Shown: positions 1 to 10,024, counted from the first letter of the stretch. The stretch is DNA of 25,000 nt from Cryptomeria japonica (GCF_030272615.1 NW_026729265.1:7501-32500); one strand, 5' to 3'. Translations and numbers: made by a program. The notes: a model not told the origin generated them from the sequence alone.

Positions 1-530
1 GTACGGAACCCGGTTACCCGAAAACCACCGCACCGTCGATGCTCGCGACAGTCATGCCGTGAGACTGTGCACCGTGCACGCGACCGAGTAAGGCCACTCA
101 GAGACATCCATTTCCCAGGCATATGCCCCCTACGCACTTTTGGTGGTGCACCCCGCACGAACAATCCCGCCTCGACCAGCCTGAACAATTCCCCTCTCGA
201 AGGAAGGCCTCGGCCTTAATCGTCCACGACAAACAGCTCGACGAGGCATGAAGCACCCACGGGAGCCGGAGCATGACGATGCAGAGTCTCGGTTCACAGG
301 AGCCTGGGAAGAACATCCCGTACGGAACCCTTTACCCGAAAACATCCGAACCGCACATGCTCGCGACAGTCCTGCCGTTAGAGAATGCACCGTGCACGCG
401 ACCGAGTAAGGCCACTCAGAGACATCCATTTCCCAGGTATATGCCCCCTACGCACTTTTGGTGGCGCAACTCGCACGAACAGTCCCACCTCGACCCCGTA
501 AACAAGCTTTTTTGCCTCGAAGAGTTCGTC
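1..530. repeat. Imperfect ~319-bp tandem duplication
   Basis: The segment from 1 to about 210 recurs from 320 to about 530 with an offset of 318-319 bases. Shared landmarks are GTACGGAACCC (1 and 320), CACCGTGCACGCGACC (70 and 388) and the GGCCACTCAGAGACATCC block that follows. The copies differ by scattered substitutions and small indels and diverge after about 176/497. No coding frame or known element is recognised. If the minus-strand promoters further right are real, this would lie in or near the 5' external transcribed spacer side of an rDNA unit. Confidence 0.8.
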
Positions 531-1430
531 GGAGACGAAGAAGCAACCTTCAGTGCAAACGTAGCACTCTTTTGTGCAACCGCCCAAACAACGCCCCCTC
601 TACCCTCTGTCGAAACACTCGGCATTGCTGCTCCCTAAGGTGAGCTTCTCCTCATAGGCAATTCCGCTCTTATCCGGTCACGTTTGTGTGCCCGAATTTC
701 GCAAGGCAACCTCCATGGGACATGGAAAAGACTCGAGAAGAGAGCTCGCTCACGGGAGAGAGAAGCCAAGGAGACCACGAGAGTGCTGAGAGTGGGACAG
801 CGCTGAATAGGCGGGAGAAGCCTGCGCGTATAAACGGAGATATATATCCAATTGCAACGAAGGAACGTGCCAAAGATCGAGAACAATGGCAGAAATGCTA
901 GTAACGTGCACTTCGGGACCAACGCATCACCGGAAGACAACCGCCAAACATCGAAAGAGTCGCGATGCTCCGCAACCTACGTGCAAAGCGGTCGCACACC
1001 GGGTAAGGGAGTGAGAGCCCCAAACATAGCTGGGCGAGGCGCTCACTCCGCTCTTTAATATCTCGTTAATACCGCCAAGGAAATGGCACAAGCACACACA
1101 CACAAGCATCCTCGGAAGAGGACAGTTCGAGTGACAGGTCAAATCCAAGAGTTCCGAAGACTACCTCCAGGAACAATCGGGAACAAGACCGATTACAAGT
1201 CGTCGAGTCTGTTACTGGGCGAACACGAGATGCGCACAGGAAATCGATCAGCCCTCACAATGGCCCAAGGCCAGAGATCGGACTGCTACGATTTACCCCA
1301 ACAATCATCGTGCCACTCTTCGCAGAGAGGTGATAGACGCCAACGAGCCCGCGCATAGAAATCGAGGTGTAAAAAGGGCGTTGAAGGCAGGAAGCCTGGA
1401 CGAAAGAGGCTACGAGGTCACCTCGAAGCG
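531..1430. other. Unassigned low-repeat spacer
   Basis: I see no gene, RNA or repeat family here. Open frames are short (about 100 codons or fewer) and have no recognisable motifs. Composition is more balanced than in the rest of the window. A short AT stretch (GATATATATCC, 838-848) is not embedded in any promoter context I can name. It could be external transcribed spacer or plain intergenic DNA. Confidence 0.5.
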
Positions 1431-2074
1431 GTCTAAGAATCGGGCGCACTTGGGGCGACTACCAGTGCCAACCCCTTATCCCGCGGTGCGTCCGACACAC
1501 AGAAATTTCCAAGGCGGCCAAGGAGCCTCCCCGCATAGCAATCGGGGTGTGAGGTTACGGATGCAGCATTGATAGCAATCGAGGTGTGAGGCGAAGGATG
1601 CAGAAGTGAGAGCCGAGGGATGTAGCAGAGATAGCAATCGGGGTGTGTGATGCAGAAGAGATAGCAATCGAGGTGTGCGGTGGGAAGGGCCCAGCAGCCA
1701 GAATGCATGAAGCGACGGATGAAGCAGTGATGACAACCGGGCTGTGAGGAGAGGAGGGATGCAGCCAAGAAAGCAATCAGGGCTCGAGGCAAGGGATGCA
1801 TCAAGGATAGCAATCATGTTGTGAGGCGAGATTCCAAAGGCTAAACGTGAGAGGCTGCAGGGTCGACTCAGAGAGGTCTATGCATGTGAGAGGCTGAAAG
1901 CAAGGTCGACTCGGAGCGGTCTATGCATCGGGCGCGCTTGGGGCGACTACCAGTGCCAACCCCTTATCCCGCGACGCGTCCGACAAAGAGAACGTTCCAA
2001 GGCGGCAGAGGAGGTTACCAGCCGAAGGATGCAGTAGCAATAACAGGTATAGTTCCGCGGCGGCCGAGAAGACT
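1431..2074. repeat. Degenerate outlier copies of the 188-bp repeat
   Basis: Two recognisable partial copies of the 188-bp unit lie at about 1439-1556 and 1925-2074. Both contain CTTGGGGCGACTACCAGTGCC and the following CCCCTTATCCCGCG. Between them (about 1531-1830) the short motif ATAGCAATCGNGGTGTG has been amplified separately, seen near 1534, 1570, 1631, 1661 and, more degraded, 1770 and 1808. Decayed copies at an array edge are expected where unequal exchange no longer homogenises the repeats. Confidence 0.8.
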
Positions 2075-5000
2075 CACTGCATAGGAATCGGGATGCGAGG
2101 CGAGGGATGCGGCGGGAAGGCCCCGACGGCTAAACGGAAGAGGCTGCAGGGCCGCCTCGGAATGGTCCAAGCATCGGATGCGATTGGGACGACTACCAGT
2201 GCCAACCCCTTATCCCGCGATGCGTCCGATACACAGATAGTTCCAAGGCGGCCGAGGAGCCTCACCGCATATCAATCGGGGTGCGAGGCGAGGGATGGGG
2301 CGGGAAGGCCCCAACGGCTAGACGGAAGAGGCTTCAGGGCCACCTCGGAATGGTCCAAGCATCGGACGCGCTTGGGGCGACTGCCAGTGCCAACCCCTTA
2401 TCCCGCGATGCGTCCGATACACAGATGGTTCCAAGGCGGCCGAGGAGCCTCACCGCATAGCAATCGGGGGTGCGAGGCGAGGGATGGGGCGGGAAGGCCC
2501 CAACGGCTAGACGGAAGAGGCTTCAGGGCCGCCTAGGAATGGTCCAAGCATCGGACACGCTTGGGGCGACTACCAGTGACAGCCCCCTATCCCGCGATGC
2601 GTCCGATACGAAGATGGTTCCAAGGCGGCCGAGGAGCCTCACCGCATAGCAATCGGGGTGCGAGGTGGGGGATGCGGCGAGATGGCCCCAACGGCTAGAC
2701 GGAAGAGGCCACAGGGCCGCGTCGGAATAGTCCAAGCATCGGACGCGCTTGGGGCGACTACCAGTGACAACCCCTTATCCCGCGATGCGTCCGATACGAA
2801 GATAGTTCCAAGGCGGCCGAGGAGCCTCACCGCATAGCAATCGGGGTGCGAGGTGGGGGATGCGGCGAGATGGCCCCAACGGCTAGACGGAAGAGGCTGC
2901 AGGGCCGCCTCGGAATAGTCCAAGCATCGGACGCGCTTGGGGCCACTACCAGTGACAACCCCTTATCCCGCGATGCGTCCGATACGAAGATAGTTCCAAG
3001 GCGGCCGAAGAGCCTCACCGCATAGCAATCGGGGTGCGAGGTGGGGGATGCGGCGAGATGGCCCCAACGGCTAGACGGAAGAGGCCACAGGGCCGCCTCG
3101 GAATAGTCCAAGCATCGGACGCGCTTGGGGCGACTACCAGTGACAACCCCTTATCCCGCGATGCGTCCGATACGAAGATAGTTCCCAGGCGGCCGAGGAG
3201 CCTCACCGCATAGCAATCGGGGTGCGAGGCGAGGGATGCGGCGAGATGGCCCCAAAGGCTAGACGGAAGAGGCTGCAGGGCTGCCTCGGAATAGTCCAAG
3301 CATCGGACGCGCTTGGGGCGACTACCACTGCCAACCCCTTATCCCGCGATGCGTCCGATACACAGATAGTTCCGAGGCGGCCGAGGAGGTGGGGGATGCA
3401 GCGAGATGGCCCCAACGGCTAGACGGAAGAGGCTGCAGGGCCGCCTCGGAATAGTCCAAGCATCGGACGCGCTTGGGGCGACTACCAGTGACAACCCCTT
3501 ATCCCGCGATGCGTCCGATACACAGATAGTTCCGAGGCGGCCAAGGAGCCTCACCGCATAGCAATCGTGGTGCGAGGTGGGGGATGCGGCGAGATGGCCC
3601 CAACGGCTAGACGGAAGAGGCTGCAGGGCCGCCTCGGAATGGTCCAAGCATCGGATGCGCTTGGGGCGACTACCACTGCCAACCCCTTATCCCGCGATGC
3701 GTCCGATACACAGATAGTTCCAAGGCGGCCGAGGAGCCTCACAGCATAGCAATCAGGGTGCGAGGCGAGGGATGCGGCGAGAAAGCCCCAACGGCTAGAG
3801 GGAAGAGGCTTCAGGTCCGCCTCGGAATGGTCCAAGCATCGGACGCGCTTGGGGCGACTACCAGTGACAACCCCTTATCCCGCGACGCGTCCGATACACA
3901 GATAGTTCCAAGGCGGCCGAGGAGCCTCACCGCATAGCAATCGGGGTGCGAGGCGAGGGATGCGGCGAGAAGGACCCAACGGCTACACGGAAGAGGCTTC
4001 GGGGCCGCCTCGGAATGGTCCAAGCATCGGACGCGCTTGGGGCGACTACCAGTGACAACCCCTTATCCCGCGACGCGTCCGATACACAGATAGTTCCAAG
4101 GCGGCCGAGGAGCCTCACCGCATAGCAATCGGGGTGCGAGGCGAGGGATGCGGCGAGAAGGACCCAACGGCTACACGGAAGAGGCTTCGGGGCCGCCTCG
4201 GAATGGTCCAAGCATCGGACGCGCTTGGGGCGACTACCAGTGACAACCCCTTATCCCGCGACGCGTCCGATACACAGATAGTTCCAAGGCGGCCGAGGAG
4301 CCTCACCGCATAGCAATCGGGGTGCGAGGCGAGGGATGCGGCGAGAAGGACCCAACGGCTAGACGGAAGAGGCTTCGGGTCCGCCTCGGAATGGTCCAAG
4401 CATCGGACGCGCTTGGGGCGACTACCAGTGACAACCCCTTATCCCGCGACGCGTCCGATACACAGATAGTTCCAAGGCGGCCGAGGAGCCTCACCGCATA
4501 GCAATCGGGGTGCGAGGCGAGGGATGCGGCGAGAAGGACCCAACGGCTAGACGGAAGAGGCTTCGGGTCCGCCTCGGAATGGTCCAAGCATCGGACGCGC
4601 TTGGGGCGACTACCAGTGACAACCCCTTATCCCGCGACGCGTCCGATACACAGATAGTTCCAAGGCGGCCGAGGAGCCTCACCGCATAGCAATCGGGGTG
4701 CGAGGCGAGGGATGCGGCGAGAAGGACCCAACGGCTAGACGGAAGAGGCTTCGGGTCCGCCTCGGAATGGTCCAAGCATCGGACGCGCTTGGGGCGACTA
4801 CCAGTGACAACCCCTTATCCCGCGACGCGTCCGATACACAGATAGTTCCGAGGCGGCCGAGGAGCCTCACCGCATAGCAATCGGGGTGCGAGGCGAAGGA
4901 TGCGGCGAGAAGGACCCAACGGCTAGACGGAAGAGGCTTCGGGTCCGCCTCGGAATGGTCCAAGCATCGGACGCGCTTGGGGCGACTACCAGTGACAACC

Positions 5001-6208
5001 CCTTATCCCGCGACGCGTCCGATACACAGATAGTTCCAAGGCGGCCGAGGAGCCTCACCGCATAGCAATCGGGGTGCGAGGCGAGGGATGCGGCGAGAAG
5101 GACCCAACGGCTAGACGGAAGAGGCTTCAGGGCCGCCTCGGAATGGTCCAAGCATCGAACGCGCTTGGGGCGACTACCAGTGACAACCCCTTATCCCGCG
5201 ACGCGTCCGATACACAGATAGTTCCGAGGCGGCCGAGGAGCCTCACCGCATAGCAATCGGGGTGCGAGGCGAGGGATGCGGCGAGAAGGACCCAACGGCT
5301 AGACGGAAGAGGCTTCAGGGCCGCCTCGGAATGGTCCAAGCATCGGACGCGCTTGGGGCGACTACCAGTGACAACCCCTTATCCCGCGACGCGTCCGATA
5401 CACAGATAGTTCCGAGGCGGCCGAGGAGCCTCACCGCATAGCAATCGGGGTGCGAGGCGAGGGATGCGGCGAGAAGGACCCAACGGCTAGACGGAAGAGG
5501 CTTCAGGGCCGCCTCGGAATGGTCCAAGCATCGGACGCGCTTGGGGCGACTACCAATGACAACCCCTTATCCCGCGACGCGTCCGATACACAGATAGTTC
5601 CGAGGCGGCCGAGGAGCCTCACCGCATAGCAATCGGGGTGCGAGGCGAGGGATGCGGCGAGAAGGACCCAACGGCTAGACGGAAGAGGCTTCAGGGCCGC
5701 CTCGGAATGGTCCAAGCATCGGACGCGCTTGGGGCGACTACCAGTGACAACCCCTTATCCCGCGACGCGTCCGATACACAGATAGTTCCGAGGCGGCCGA
5801 GGAGCCTCACCGCATAGCAATCGGGGTGCGAGGCGAGGGATGCGGCGAGAAGGACCCAACGGCTAGACGGAAGAGGCTTCAGGGCCGCCTCGGAATGGTC
5901 CAAGCATCGGACGCGCTTGGGGCGACTACCAGTGACAACCCCTTATCCCGCGACGCGTCCGATACACAGATAGTTCCGAGGCGGCCGAGGAGCCTCACCG
6001 CATAGCAATCGGGGTGCGAGGCGAGGGATGCGGCGAGAAGGACCCAACGGCTAGACGGAAGAGGCTTCAGGGCCGCCTCGGAATGGTCCAAGCATCGGAC
6101 GCGCTTGGGGCGACTACCGTTGCCAACCCCTTATCCCGCGATGCGTCTGATACACAGATAGTTCCGAGGCGGCCGAGGAGCCTCACCGCATAGCAATCGG
6201 GTTGCGAG
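2075..6208. repeat. 188-bp tandem array (about 22 units)
   Basis: The landmark CACCGCATAGCAATCGGGG recurs every 188 bases from 2075 to 6183, giving 22 units. One unit, between 3203 and 3551, is short by 28 bases. Each unit contains GCGCTTGGGGCGACTACC, CCCCTTATCCCGCG, CGTCCGATAC and a GGCGGCCGAGGAGCC block. Units from about 3927 rightwards are nearly identical. Units around 2640-3390 form a subfamily (GAGGTGGGGGATGCGG, ATAGTCC), and the leftmost units are most diverged. A frame of about 94 codons repeats on the minus strand, but 188 is not a multiple of three, so the array is not a protein repeat. The period is close to a plant nucleosome repeat length. Confidence 0.97.
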
Positions 6209-6448
6209 GCAGATTATTGGGAAGGGAACCCCCTGGGATGCGGCTCAAGCAGTGCCCAAAGGGACTGGAATGCGGAATCACATCGAGAGACCCAAATGCT
6301 ATACGAGGGCTCAAATCGAATTATCGATTTGGCCACGACATGGACGCATCGGAACGACTACCTTTGCCGAACCACTCGCAATTGCATCCATACCGAAACC
6401 AATAGACATTTCCGTTAGAGCCCTCGCATAGCATTCGGGAATCTCGCA

Positions 6449-6538
6449 TGCCCCTCTAAATCGACCAATGCTGGCGCTCAATGAAAATCCGAGCGCTACC
6501 ACCGTTCGAGCGCCAGCATTGGTCGAGTTAGAGGGGCA
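6449..6538. other. 31-bp inverted repeat (predicted hairpin)
   Basis: Bases 6449-6479 and 6508-6538 are reverse complements at 30 of 31 positions, separated by a 28-base loop. The stem runs from TGCCCCTCTAAA on the left to TTAGAGGGGCA on the right. The single mismatch is in the AAATCGAC / GTCGAGTT part. The outer end of the stem lies 27 bases from the promoter-like element at 6566-6575. Equivalent, more decayed inverted repeats occur in the next two units (about 6938-7027 and 7376-7474). Confidence 0.9.
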
Positions 6539-6565
6539 CGGGGGAGAATGCTCCAGTCAACACCT

Positions 6566-6575
6566 CCCCTATATA
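6566..6575 (-). promoter_or_regulatory. Pol I-type core promoter element 1
   Basis: The minus strand reads TATATAGGGG, matching the plant Pol I initiation consensus TATATA(A/G)GGGG. The extended context is CTTATATAGGGGAGGTG. On the + strand the same bases read CTATATAAG, which also resembles a Pol II TATA box. This is the leftmost of 13 copies, so under the Pol I reading it is closest to the presumed 18S side and a candidate gene promoter rather than spacer promoter. Confidence 0.55.
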
Positions 6576-7055
6576 AGTTATTTGTCCGATTCTCGCACAA
6601 CCGTAGTCTGCCTCGTCGAATCAAACAACGGTCCCAGATTCCGACTTCCGTTCCGTAGAGACCCAAAAGCTAGATGGAGGCTCGCAAGAAAGAGAGTCGG
6701 CGCATAGCAATCGGGTTTCTCGAACGTTTAGGGACCGAGCTCACTTGCGGATAGGGCAAAATCCGCCAAGCAACCCAAAAGCTAGACGGGGGCTCGAATC
6801 GAATCGCCTAGGCGGCCACAACAACGACGTGTTGGATCGACTACCAGTGCCAAACCATTCAGCAAGACTAGTCTGTGTCGAGGCCGGATAGAGATTCTCA
6901 GAGAGCGCCCGCATAGCATTTAGGAGACCTGCCGCGTCCCTCACACTCGACAAATGGTGGTGCACGTTTATAAATCCGAGCGATCCCAACCCTTTCAAGC
7001 ACCAACATCGGTCGAGATAGAGGGGCACGGAGGGGGCTGCGTGAGACAACACAGT

Positions 7056-7065
7056 CCCCTATATA
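7056..7065 (-). promoter_or_regulatory. Pol I-type core promoter element 2
   Basis: Minus-strand TATATAGGGG lies 490 bases from element 1, in the second ~440-490-bp unit. Here GGGGACTGTG replaces the GGGGAGGTGT that follows the core in other copies, so its initiation region is the least conserved of the set. Confidence 0.45.
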
Positions 7066-7496
7066 AGTTATTTGTCCGATTCTCACACATCCGAAGAATG
7101 GTCATCAAATCGGACAACAGCCCAAACTTCCGACTTCCGTCCCAGAAAGCCCAAGAGCTATCTAAAACGTTCATGGCCGGAACTCGATCGCGGCTATACC
7201 AGTCCGCCAAGCAACCCAAAAGCTAGACTGGAGCTCTAGTCGAATCACCTCTGTGGCCATTGCAAGGACGTGTTGGAGCGACTACCATTGCCGAACCATT
7301 CCGCAGGTCGAGTCCATACCAAGGCCGCATAGAGATTCACGATGAGCTCCTGCATAGCAATCAGGAGACTTGCCGTGTCCATCACAATCGATAAATCCTG
7401 GTGCAAGATTTTTGCATCCGAGCGCTCCAACCAGTCGAGCACCAGCATCAATCGACATAAACGGGCACGGGGGGAGGATGCTCGAGAACACTACCT

Positions 7497-7506
7497 CCCC
7501 TATATA
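7497..7506 (-). promoter_or_regulatory. Pol I-type core promoter element 3
   Basis: Minus-strand TATATAGGGGAGGTAG lies 441 bases from element 2. The flank on the + side, TTATTTGTCCGATTCTC, is retained. It is followed rightwards by sequence leading into the 50/56-bp array. Confidence 0.5.
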
Positions 7507-7641
7507 AGTTATTTGTCCGATTCTCAAGCAGCCGAAGTCTGGTCATCGAATCGGGTCAAAGACCACAACTTCCGACTTTACCCACAATGCAAGTCATCGA
7601 ATCGAACATCGGCCCCCGAGTCGGACTCCATGCGTATGTCA

Positions 7642-7941
7642 GGTCATCGGACCCAAATTCCGCCTTCCTGCGCATGGCGGGCCATCAATATCAACTCGGT
7701 CATCGGACCCAAACTCCGCCTTTTTGCGTATGGCACGCCTTCAAATCGGTCATCGGACCCAAATTCCGCCTTCCTGTGCATGGCGGGCCATCAACATCAA
7801 CTCGGTCATCGGACCCAAATTCCGCCTTTCTGCGCATGGCACGCCATCAACTCGGTCATCGGACCCAAATTCCGCCTTCCTGCGCATGGCAGGTCATCGG
7901 ACACAAATTCAGACCTCGCCAATATGCCTACGTATCGAATC
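7642..7941. repeat. Alternating 50/56-bp repeat array
   Basis: GGTCATCGGACCCAAATTCC starts at 7642, 7698 (one change), 7748, 7804, 7854 and, varied, 7892, then again at 7942 where the 311-bp array begins. Spacings are 56, 50, 56, 50, 38 and 50. The longer units carry an extra ATCAAC-type hexamer near the end. The strict alternation suggests amplification as a 106-bp dimer. A + strand open frame crosses it but has no family resemblance. Confidence 0.88.
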
Positions 7942-8041
7942 GGTCATCGGACCCAACTTCCGACTTCATCCATACTGTAGGGTCTTTGAGGTTGGCGCGG
8001 TGCGCTCAACCCAGGGAGTCGACCCATCGAAGCATACACCT

Positions 8042-8051
8042 CCCCTATATA
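8042..8051 (-). promoter_or_regulatory. Pol I-type core promoter element 4
   Basis: First copy within the 311-bp array. On the minus strand GGACAAATAGCTTATATAGG leads into GGAGGTGTATGC. The preceding base of the core is C as in the other array copies. Confidence 0.55.
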
Positions 8052-8352
8052 AGCTATTTGTCCGATTCCCACACCTGTGTAGTTTGCACCTCTGACCAGG
8101 ACATCGACCCCAACTTCCGAACTCGACTGCAACGACGGCACCAGCGCCTTGGTGCGCACCTTGCGACGCACAGTCCCAACATTCGCCTTCCTGCACATGG
8201 CAGGTCATCGGACCCAAATTCCGACCTCGCGAGTATGCCTACATATCGAATCGGTCATCGGACCCAACTTCCGACTTCATCCATACCGTAGGGTCTTTGA
8301 GGTTGGCGCGGTGCGCTCAACCCGGGGAGTCGACCCAACGAAGCATACACCT

Positions 8353-8362
8353 CCCCTATATA
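8353..8362 (-). promoter_or_regulatory. Pol I-type core promoter element 5
   Basis: Lies 311 bases from element 4 and is identical through the core and immediate flanks. The downstream (leftward) flank differs only by scattered substitutions. Confidence 0.55.
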
Positions 8363-8663
8363 AGCTATTTGTCCGATTCCCACACCTGTGTAGTTTGCAC
8401 CTCCGATCAAGACATCGACCCCAACTTCCGAACTCGCCTCCAACGACCGAACCAGCGCCTTGGTGCGCACCTTGCAACGCACAGTGCCAACATTCGCCTT
8501 CCTGCACGTGGCAGGTCATCGGACCCAAATTCCGACCTCGCGAGTATGCCTACATATCGAATCGGTCATCGGACCCAACTTCCGACTTCATCCATACCGT
8601 AGGGTCTTTGAGGTTGGCGCGGTGCGCTCAACCCGGGGAGTCGACCCAACGAAGCATACACCT

Positions 8664-8673
8664 CCCCTATATA
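8664..8673 (-). promoter_or_regulatory. Pol I-type core promoter element 6
   Basis: Lies 311 bases from element 5, with the same core and flanks. The + side carries GTAGCTTGC instead of GTAGTTTGC. Confidence 0.55.
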
Positions 8674-8974
8674 AGCTATTTGTCCGATTCCCACACCTGT
8701 GTAGCTTGCACCTCCGATCAGGACATCGACCCCAACTTCCGAACTCGACTAAAAAGACCGCACCAGCGCCTTGGTGTGCACCTTGCAACGCACAGTGTCA
8801 ACATTCGCCTTCCTGCACATGGCAGGTCATCGGACCCAAATTCCGACCTCATGAGCATACCTACTAATCGAATCGGTCATCGGACCCAACTTCCGACTTC
8901 ATCCATACCGTAGGGTCTTTGAGGTTGGCGCGGTGCGCTCAACCTGGGGAGTCGACCCATCGAAGCATACACCT

Positions 8975-8984
8975 CCCCTATATA
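8975..8984 (-). promoter_or_regulatory. Pol I-type core promoter element 7
   Basis: Last copy in the 311-bp array. Its + side flank has CCGATTCCGACACC where the others have CCCACACC. About 110 bases further right the unit breaks into the 52-bp array. Confidence 0.55.
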
Positions 8985-9093
8985 AGCTATTTGTCCGATT
9001 CCGACACCTGTGTAGTTTGCACCTCCGCTCAGGACATCGACCCCAACTTCCGAACTCGCCTGCAACGACCGAACCAGCGCCTTGGTGCGCACC

Positions 9094-9732
9094 AAAAGTG
9101 CGCACTTTTGGAGGGCACTTTTGTGCGCTCCAAAGGTGCGCACTTTTGGAGGGCACTTTTCTGCGCTCCAAAGGTGCGCACTTTTGGAGGGCACTTTTTG
9201 GAGGGCACTTTTCTGCGCTCCAAAGGTGCGCACTTTTGGAGGGCACTTTTTGGAGGGCACTTTTCTGCGCTCCAAAGGTGCGCACTTTTGGAGGGCACTT
9301 TTTGGAGGGCACTTTTCTGCGCTCCAAAGGTGCGCACTTTTGGAGGGCACTTTTTGGAGGGCACTTTTCTGCGCTCCAAAGGTGCGCACTTTTGGAGGGC
9401 ACTTTTTGGAGGGCACTTTTCTGCGCTCCAAAGGTGCGCACTTTTGGAGGGCACTTTTTGGAGGGCACTTTTCTGCGCTCCAAAGGTGCGCACTTTTGGA
9501 GGGCACTTTTTGGAGGGCACTTTTCTGCGCTCCAAAGGTGCGCACTTTTGGAGGGCACTTTTTGGAGGGCACTTTTCTGCGCTCCAAAGGTGCGCACTTT
9601 TGGAGGGCACTTTTTGGAGGGCACTTTTCTGCGCTCCAAAGGTGCGCACTTTTGGAGGGCACTTTTGTGCACTCCAAAGGTGCGCACTTTTGGAGGGCAC
9701 TTTTCCTGTGCTCCAAAGGTGCACACCTAGGT
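9094..9732. repeat. 52-bp palindromic tandem array
   Basis: CTGCGCTCCAAAGGTGCGC starts ten times at exact 52-base steps from 9161 to 9629, with shorter 34-base variants at both ends (9127, and 9663 onwards). Each unit contains an imperfect palindrome, CTCCAAAGG-TGCGCA-CTTTTGGAG (22 of 24 positions self-complementary), plus a repeated TTTTGGAGGGCAC. Long frames are open in several phases on both strands because the unit has no stop codons and 52 is not a multiple of three. These frames are not genes. The array interrupts a 311-bp unit at its GGTGCGCACC palindrome. Confidence 0.97.
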
Positions 9733-9857
9733 GAGCACCTTCGACCACACCTTGTAGCACACCAAACTCTGACTTTCGACTTCATCCGCAATGCAGGGTC
9801 TTTGAGGTTGGCGCAATGCGCACAACCAGGGGAGTCGACCCATCAAACCCAACACCT

Positions 9858-9867
9858 CCCCTATATA
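9858..9867 (-). promoter_or_regulatory. Pol I-type core promoter element 8
   Basis: First element of the 157-bp array. The minus strand reads AGCTTATATAGGGGAGGTG then TTGGGTTTGATGG. It sits 883 bases from element 7 because the 52-bp array lies between them. Confidence 0.55.
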
Positions 9868-10014
9868 AGCTATTTGTCTGATTCTCATACATGCGTAGCC
9901 TGCAGGAGCAATTAGGACATCGACCCCAACTTTCGGCTTCTAAACGAAAACAAGGTCTTTGAGGTTGGTGTAATGCGAACAACTAGGGGAGTCAACCCAT
10001 CAAACCCAACACCT

Positions 10015-10024
10015 CCCCTATATA
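10015..10024 (-). promoter_or_regulatory. Pol I-type core promoter element 9
   Basis: Lies 157 bases from element 8, with the same core. The leftward flank has AACTAGGGGAGTCAACCC on the + strand, which breaks the SalI-type GTCGAC seen in the neighbouring copies. Confidence 0.55.

Larger units (their letters stand above)
6209..7641. repeat. Three promoter-bearing units of ~440-490 bp
   Basis: Related units begin near 6289, 6771 and 7211. Each starts with a variant of ACCCAAAAGCTAGA, continues through GACTACCANTGCC and a GCATAGCA motif, then an inverted repeat, and ends with a CCCCTATATAAG element followed by TATTTGTCCGATTCTC. The copies have drifted by substitution far more than the 188-bp units. 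The first halves are clearly related to the 188-bp repeat. Confidence 0.85.
7942..9093. repeat. 311-bp tandem array with one promoter element per unit
   Basis: Units start at 7942, 8253, 8564 and 8875, exactly 311 bases apart. The fourth is cut at about 9093 by the 52-bp array. Each unit holds GGTCATCGGACCCAACTTCC, the CTTTGAGGTTGGCGCGGTGC block, the CCCCTATATAAG element 100 bases in, and a CCTTGGTGCGCACC palindrome. The three full units are near identical, so amplification is recent. Confidence 0.95.

Noticed and set aside
1-1430. 18S rRNA or its transcribed spacer
   Set aside because: No conserved 18S block is recognisable. External transcribed spacer is possible but cannot be shown from sequence alone.
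2523-6091. Series of ~70-94-codon minus-strand frames repeated every 188 bases
   Set aside because: 188 is not divisible by three, so the frame breaks at each unit. The frames are a by-product of the satellite.
6449-6538. Miniature inverted-repeat transposable element
   Set aside because: The inverted repeat encloses only 28 bases, no target-site duplication is visible, and decayed versions sit at the same place in neighbouring tandem units, so it belongs to the repeat rather than being an insertion.
7942-8913. Open frames of 234-254 codons across the 311-bp array
   Set aside because: 311 is not a multiple of three and the frames run through the promoter-like elements. No domain or start context is seen.
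9094-9732. CRISPR array
   Set aside because: The repeats are contiguous with no unique spacers, and the context is plant rDNA-like.
8877-9791. 304-codon minus-strand frame with 52-bp repeats
   Set aside because: The 52-bp unit lacks stop codons in many frames, so + and - frames are all open at once. The period is not a multiple of three, so the peptide repeat is 52 residues of frame-cycled noise.
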